The position numbers were made by a program, and so were the translations under genes. Of a stretch of 9,276 nucleotides of DNA, positions 5,952 to 9,276 are shown piece after piece. Every line of letters starts with the position of its first letter. Position 1 is the stretch's first letter. This stretch comes from Nitrospinota bacterium (lineage in GTDB: Bacteria > UBA8248 > JACPRG01): assembly GCA_030740135.1 (NCBI GenBank), contig JASLXW010000129.1, positions 1-9,276 on the forward strand, written 5' to 3'. The notes below the pieces were generated by a model that was not told where the DNA came from, did no database searches, and saw only the letters and a program-made list of their open reading frames with translations.

Positions 5952-6773
5952 TTGCGAATCGTTGAAGTCGGGGACATCCGAATCGGCGGGGGCGGTTTGA
6001 CGCTCATCGCCGGCCCCTGCGTCATCGAGTCCGGGGAGGAGGCCCTGGCGGCGGCCGTGCGGCTGAAGGCGATCTGCGCCGGGGCCGGCGTCCCCCTCAT
6101 TTACAAATCCTCGTTCGACAAGGCGAACCGCTCCTCGATCAAGTCCTTCCGGGGGCCCGGGCGCGAGGCGGGGCTGGAGATCCTCCGCCGCGTCCGGGAC
6201 GAGACCGGCCTTCCTGTCCTTTCCGACGTTCACTCGGTCGAAGATATCGAGGCCGCCGCGCCGCACCTGGACATCCTCCAGATCCCCGCTTTTCTTTCCC
6301 GCCAGACGGACCTGTTGGCGGCCGCCGCGAAGACGGGGAGGCCGATCAACGTGAAGAAGGGCCAGTTCCTCGCGCCCTGGGACGTCGGGAACGTCGTCGA
6401 AAAGCTGGAATCGGCGGGGGCCGAGGACATCCTGATCACCGAGCGAGGGACCTCGTTCGGGTACAACAACCTCGTCGCAGACATGAGATCACTTGTGATC
6501 CTCAGACGGTGCGAGTGGCCGGTGGTCTTCGACGTGACGCACAGCGTCCAGCTTCCGGGCGGGGAGGGGGACGCCTCGGGGGGAGACCGGGGCTTCGTCC
6601 CGGCCCTGGCGCGGGCGGGCGCGGCGGTGGGCGTGGACGCGCTCTTCATCGAATGTCACGTCGACCCGGACAGCGCCCTCTCCGACGGCCCGAACATGCT
6701 TCCGCTCGACGACCTGCCGGAGCTGCTCGAAACGGTCAAGGCCATTCACGAACAAGTCCGGTCCCGTTTGTAG
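5952..6773 (+). CDS. kdsA: 3-deoxy-8-phosphooctulonate (KDO-8-phosphate) synthase, metal-dependent type
   Basis: KdsA joins phosphoenolpyruvate and arabinose-5-phosphate to make KDO-8-phosphate for lipopolysaccharide inner core; it acts in the cytoplasm. Counting from the TTG at 5952 the protein has 273 residues. Clear motifs are [10 protein letters not shown] near 18-27, [58 protein letters not shown] and DGPNMLPL. The Cys in AGPC (C23) is the residue that marks the metal-dependent class (as in Aquifex); E. coli KdsA has Asn there. The [12 protein letters not shown] and THSVQLPGG wording also follows the Aquifex type. TTG 5952 has GGGAG at 5938-5942 with 9-nt spacing and gives the usual short N-terminus before VGDIRIG. 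The in-frame GTG at 5922 would add 10 residues but has no ribosome binding site. It is followed after 86 nt by the OsmC gene. Confidence 0.93.
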   Translation: MRIVEVGDIRIGGGGLTLIAGPCVIESGEEALAAAVRLKAICAGAGVPLIYKSSFDKANRSSIKSFRGPGREAGLEILRRVRDETGLPVLSDVHSVEDIEAAAPHLDILQIPAFLSRQTDLLAAAAKTGRPINVKKGQFLAPWDVGNVVEKLESAGAEDILITERGTSFGYNNLVADMRSLVILRRCEWPVVFDVTHSVQLPGGEGDASGGDRGFVPALARAGAAVGVDALFIECHVDPDSALSDGPNMLPLDDLPELLETVKAIHEQVRSRL

Positions 6774-6859
6774 GATCGGCCGCGCTTTTAACCAGGTGGT
6801 GCGGGAATCCGGGTCGGTTGACCCCCGGCCCGCCTTCAGCTTTCGAGGGGAGAGAGCCG

Positions 6860-7447
6860 ATGAGCATGGACATCCCATTCGGCACGTTCAACGACGAGTT
6901 GCCCGAGGACCGCACGAAGATCACCGCCTACGTGGACTGCGTGAACCTGGAAAGGATGCTTCATGAAGTGGAAGGCCACCAAGTCACCGTTCTGACGAAG
7001 ACCACCGCCTCCGGGAAGGAGAAAGTGGAGTTCGGGGGCCGTGAAGAGCGGCTGGCGTTCCGGGTGGACGAGCCTCCCCGGATCGGAGGGGGCGGCGAAT
7101 TCCCGCAACCCCTCACGTACATCGCCGGGGGCGTCGGCGCCTGACTGCTGAGCAATTTGAAGATGTATTCTTCAATGATGAGACTCAAAATCCGGGCCGC
7201 GCGCGTTCACGTCGAGATGGATTTCTATCACGAAGGCTCCGTCCTCCGGGGGACTGTGAAGAGCGGCTGCTCGGAGGCCCGGACGATTTTCGAGCTGGAA
7301 TCGGACGAGCCCGAGGACAGGCTCCTGCTCCTCATCCGGAACGCCAAGGGCGGGTGCTTCGCCGAGAACATGGTCGAGCAAGCGGTTCCCCTGAAGAGCG
7401 TTATCAAGCTGAACGGCAGGGAGGTCGAGGTTCCGCCGGGTGAATGA
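6860..7447 (+). CDS. OsmC-family selenoprotein with in-frame TGA (Sec95)
   Basis: Two same-frame segments, 6860-7141 and 7145-7444, are joined by a single TGA at 7142-7144. Read through, they give one 195-residue OsmC/Ohr-superfamily protein. The family's first catalytic Cys sits in a Gly/Ala-rich turn before a long helix; here that turn reads GGVGA-[TGA]-LLSNLKMY, so TGA replaces exactly this Cys, giving Sec95. The second redox Cys is C166 in AKGGCFAENMVEQAV, 71 residues on, as in ordinary OsmC proteins, followed by the usual closing KLNGREVEV. OsmC-family enzymes reduce hydroperoxides in the cytoplasm using a thiol pair; selenium would raise reactivity. OsmC-like selenoproteins are already reported in bacterial selenoproteome surveys. 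A hairpin meeting the bacterial SECIS rules lies at 7157-7175. ATG 6860 has AGGGGAG at 6846-6852. The SelA/B/C/D machinery is not in the window. The alternative is a nonsense mutation or sequencing error of TGC. Confidence 0.87.
7157..7175 (+). promoter_or_regulatory. Bacterial SECIS hairpin for Sec95 of the OsmC-family gene
   Basis: TTGAAGA (7157-7163) pairs perfectly with TCTTCAA (7169-7175) around the loop TGTAT (7164-7168). The apical loop begins 19 nt after the TGA, and the second loop base is G. The bacterial SECIS model asks for a 4-16 bp upper stem, a G in the first two loop positions and 16-37 nt between UGA and loop; all three hold. TGAG (7149-7152) and CTCA (7184-7187) may add a lower stem. 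In the mRNA the hairpin would be bound by the SelB elongation factor to insert selenocysteine. Confidence 0.8.
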
Positions 7448-7466
7448 GGCGTGTTGAATTCCGAGG

Positions 7467-7991
7467 TCAACCGGAAACTTTTCCGCTTTTTCCCGCCCAA
7501 AGCATCTCCAACAGGATCAGCCCCACGCCGGTGGTGATGGCCGAATCGGCGACATTGAAAGCCGGCCAGTGGTAGGCCCCCGCGTAAAAATCGAGGAAGT
7601 CCACGACCGACTGGTGGAGGAGGCGGTCGATGAGGTTGCCCACCGCCCCGCCCAGGACCAGCGAAAACCCCCAGCGGTGGAGACGCTGGGCGGGGTCGAT
7701 CTTTCGGTAGTAGTAGACAATGCCGACGGCGACGACGAGCGTGATGATGGTGAAGAAGGGGATGACCCAGGCCGGGTCTCCCGACGCGAGGAAACTGAAC
7801 GCCGCGCCGGAGTTTCGGACATAGGTCAGATTGAAAAAGCCGTCGATAACGGGGATCGACTCGCCCAGAAAGAAAAGCCTCTGAACGATGATCTTCGTGA
7901 CCTGATCCAGCACGACCACCGCCGCCGCGACGGAGATCAGGAGCGCGAGGCCCGCCTTCCCGGCCGATCTTGACGCGGTGGCCGCGTTCAT
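7467..7991 (-). CDS. lspA: Lipoprotein signal peptidase (signal peptidase II)
   Basis: A 174-residue inner-membrane aspartyl protease (family A8) that cleaves the signal peptide from prolipoproteins after lipid attachment to the lipobox Cys. The two catalytic aspartates are seen in GNLIDRL (D122) and FNVADSAI (D149). Other family marks are DQVTK at 29-33, FFNLTYVRNSGAAFSFL at 52-68 and GGAVGN at 114-119. Four hydrophobic segments at about 15-33, 75-95, 105-122 and 148-166 fit the four-helix topology. The start at 7991 is preceded on the minus strand by GAGGTGAG. It begins only 13 nt after the ileS stop, so the two are translated from one message. Length is normal (about 165). Confidence 0.96.
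   Translation of the reverse strand: MNAATASRSAGKAGLALLISVAAAVVVLDQVTKIIVQRLFFLGESIPVIDGFFNLTYVRNSGAAFSFLASGDPAWVIPFFTIITLVVAVGIVYYYRKIDPAQRLHRWGFSLVLGGAVGNLIDRLLHQSVVDFLDFYAGAYHWPAFNVADSAITTGVGLILLEMLWAGKSGKVSG
7472..7491 (+). terminator. Possible intrinsic terminator of the OsmC-family gene, inside the 3' end of lspA
   Basis: CGGAA (7472-7476), loop ACTT, TTCCG (7481-7485) is followed directly by CTTTTT (7486-7491) on the plus strand, 25 nt after the OsmC stop. The stem is short, so strength is moderate. Because lspA ends at 7467 on the opposite strand, the element lies within its last codons, a common economy at tail-to-tail genes. Confidence 0.45.
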
Positions 7992-8004
7992 CTCACCTCG
8001 CCCG

Positions 8005-9276
8005 TTATTCCAGGATGGCCGCGCATCGGCCGCAGAGCGTCGGGTGGGCCGCGTTTTGGCCCACGGATGGAAGGACCATCCAGCAGCGCTCGCACTTCTC
8101 GCCCTCGGCCGCCTCGACCTGGATTGTCCAGGGGGGCGCCCCGTCCGGATTGGGGCCGGACGCCGCCCCCCCCCCCCCCGCCTCCACCGCCGAAACGATG
8201 AACAGCGCCGGCAGGTTCCCGAGGTAGGGTTCGAGAAAGGTCCGGAACTCCTCCGAGGCGGCGATTTTCACCTTCGCGTTCAGCGCGCTCCCGAGGTCCC
8301 GGCTTCGGCGGGCCTCCTCGAGCTCCTTGAGGACACCTTCGCGCAACTCGATGAGACGCCCCCACCGCCCGGCCAGGTTCTCGTCCCGCTCCGATTCGTC
8401 GATTGCCGGAAACAGGGCCAGGTGGACGCTCGGCTCGCGGCCGGCCGGGTTTGCCGGAAGGCGATCCCAGACCTCTTCGGCCGTGAAGGGCAGGATCGGG
8501 GCCATGAGGCGGACCATCGCGTCGGCCAGCCGGTGCAGGACGGTCTGGGCGCTTCGGCGCGGATGGGCATCGGCCTTCTCGCAGTATAGGCGGTCCTTGA
8601 GCACGTCCAGGTAAAAGGCCGACAGGTCCACGGCGCAGAAGTTGTGGAACGTCTGATAGAACGTGTGAAATTCGTATCGATCGAAGGCCTCGCTCACGCG
8701 CCGGATCAGCTCCGCGAGCTTATGAAGCAAGAGCCGATCGAGCTCGGGCAGCTTCTCATACGGGACGGCGTCCCCCGATAGGTCGAAGTCGTAGAGGTTT
8801 CCCAGGAAGAACCGGAAGGTGTTGCGGATCCGCCGGTAGGCCTCCGAGCTGCGCTTCAGGATCTCCGGGGAGATCCGCATGTCCTCGCGGTAGTTCTCCG
8901 AGGCCACCCAGAGCCGGACGATCTCCGCGCCGTTCTGCTTGATGATCTTATCGGGCGCGATGACGTTTTTCAGCGACTTGGACATCTTCCGGCCGTCGGC
9001 GTCCACGACGTACCCGTGGGTCAGGACGGTCCCGTAGGGCGCGCGCCCCCGCGTCCCCACCGAGGCCAGGAGCGAGCTGTGGAACCAGCCCCGGTGTTGG
9101 TCGCTCCCTTCCAGGTACAGGTCGGCGGGCCAGGAGAGCTCCGGGTCGGCTTCGAGGACGGCGGCGTGCGTCACGCCTGAATCGAACCACACGTCCAGGA
9201 TGTCCGTGACCTTCTCGAAACTTTTCGACCCGCAGGCCGCGCAGGCGAGGCCGTCCGGCGTGAAGTCCTCCGCGTC
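8005..9276 (-). CDS. ileS: Isoleucyl-tRNA synthetase, C-terminal part (runs off the right edge)
   Basis: The minus-strand frame is open from the right edge to TAA at 8005-8007, giving the last 423 residues of a protein normally of about 930. It charges tRNA-Ile. Visible landmarks are DVWFDSGVTHAAV at residues 27-39 of the visible part, GSDQHRGWFHSS (57-68), the ATP-binding KMSKS loop at 97-101, an anticodon-binding helical domain over about 160-340, and a C-terminal zinc finger with C395, C398, C415 and C418 (CERC and CGRC pairs). An unusual GGGG stretch just before the zinc finger is encoded by 14 consecutive G on the coding strand (plus-strand C 8166-8179); the frame on both sides agrees. 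The TATTCC downstream and 13-nt spacing link it to lspA, an arrangement found in many Gram-negatives. The HIGH motif and editing domain lie outside the window. Confidence 0.97.
   Translation of the reverse strand, partial: DAEDFTPDGLACAACGSKSFEKVTDILDVWFDSGVTHAAVLEADPELSWPADLYLEGSDQHRGWFHSSLLASVGTRGRAPYGTVLTHGYVVDADGRKMSKSLKNVIAPDKIIKQNGAEIVRLWVASENYREDMRISPEILKRSSEAYRRIRNTFRFFLGNLYDFDLSGDAVPYEKLPELDRLLLHKLAELIRRVSEAFDRYEFHTFYQTFHNFCAVDLSAFYLDVLKDRLYCEKADAHPRRSAQTVLHRLADAMVRLMAPILPFTAEEVWDRLPANPAGREPSVHLALFPAIDESERDENLAGRWGRLIELREGVLKELEEARRSRDLGSALNAKVKIAASEEFRTFLEPYLGNLPALFIVSAVEAGGGGAASGPNPDGAPPWTIQVEAAEGEKCERCWMVLPSVGQNAAHPTLCGRCAAILE

Noticed and set aside
6860..7144. A stand-alone 94-residue protein ending at TGA 7142-7144
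   Set aside because: It would stop in the middle of the OsmC fold at the catalytic turn; the same frame continues at once with the rest of the family sequence and a SECIS hairpin.
7157..7447. Separate 96-residue gene from TTG 7157
   Set aside because: The TTG lies within the hairpin stem, has no ribosome binding site, and the product is only the C-terminal half of OsmC.
1..9276. CRISPR array, tRNA, rRNA, insertion sequence or prophage genes
   Set aside because: No spaced direct repeats, cloverleaf-like sequence, transposase or phage protein motifs were seen on either strand.

Overview
The window is a GC-rich stretch (about two thirds G+C by eye) from a Gram-negative bacterium. It carries an OmpA/MotB-type peptidoglycan-binding domain, the lipoprotein signal peptidase LspA and the lipopolysaccharide enzyme KdsA. 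Three features suggest a lineage such as Desulfobacterota (Geobacter-like) or Acidobacteriota: a citrate synthase of the eukaryote-like type, a metal-dependent type of KdsA, and an apparent selenoprotein. No rRNA or other taxonomic marker is present, so this assignment is inference.

Layout, left to right. (1) Positions 1-394 hold the 3' end of an OmpA/MotB-family gene. (2) Positions 395-776 hold a REP-like palindrome, an unrecognised 39-residue small ORF with its own Shine-Dalgarno sequence, and a strong intrinsic terminator. (3) Positions 777-2117 encode an M20-family amidohydrolase resembling AbgB. (4) Positions 2372-5822 are a likely three-gene unit: citrate/2-methylcitrate synthase, a PrpF-family isomerase and a PrpB-family lyase. 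Together these suggest propionate (methylcitrate-type) metabolism, although no PrpD or AcnD dehydratase gene is present here. (5) Positions 5952-6773 encode KdsA, probably from its own promoter. (6) Positions 6860-7447 encode an OsmC-family protein interrupted by one in-frame TGA. (7) On the minus strand, ileS (3' part, running off the right edge) and lspA form the classic ileS-lspA pair, convergent with the OsmC gene.

The main discovery is the OsmC gene. A naive ORF call gives a 94-residue protein and a separate downstream fragment. Both lie in the same frame, and the TGA at 7142-7144 sits exactly where OsmC proteins carry their catalytic cysteine. A perfect 7-bp hairpin (7157-7175) lies immediately downstream, with its apical loop 19 nt after the TGA and a G at loop position 2. 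This fits the bacterial SECIS rules. The best reading is one 195-residue selenoprotein with selenocysteine at residue 95 and a resolving cysteine at residue 166.

Other points of interest are the orphan small ORF, the incomplete methylcitrate gene set with an alternative dimethylmalate-type reading, and a 14-nt G tract within ileS.
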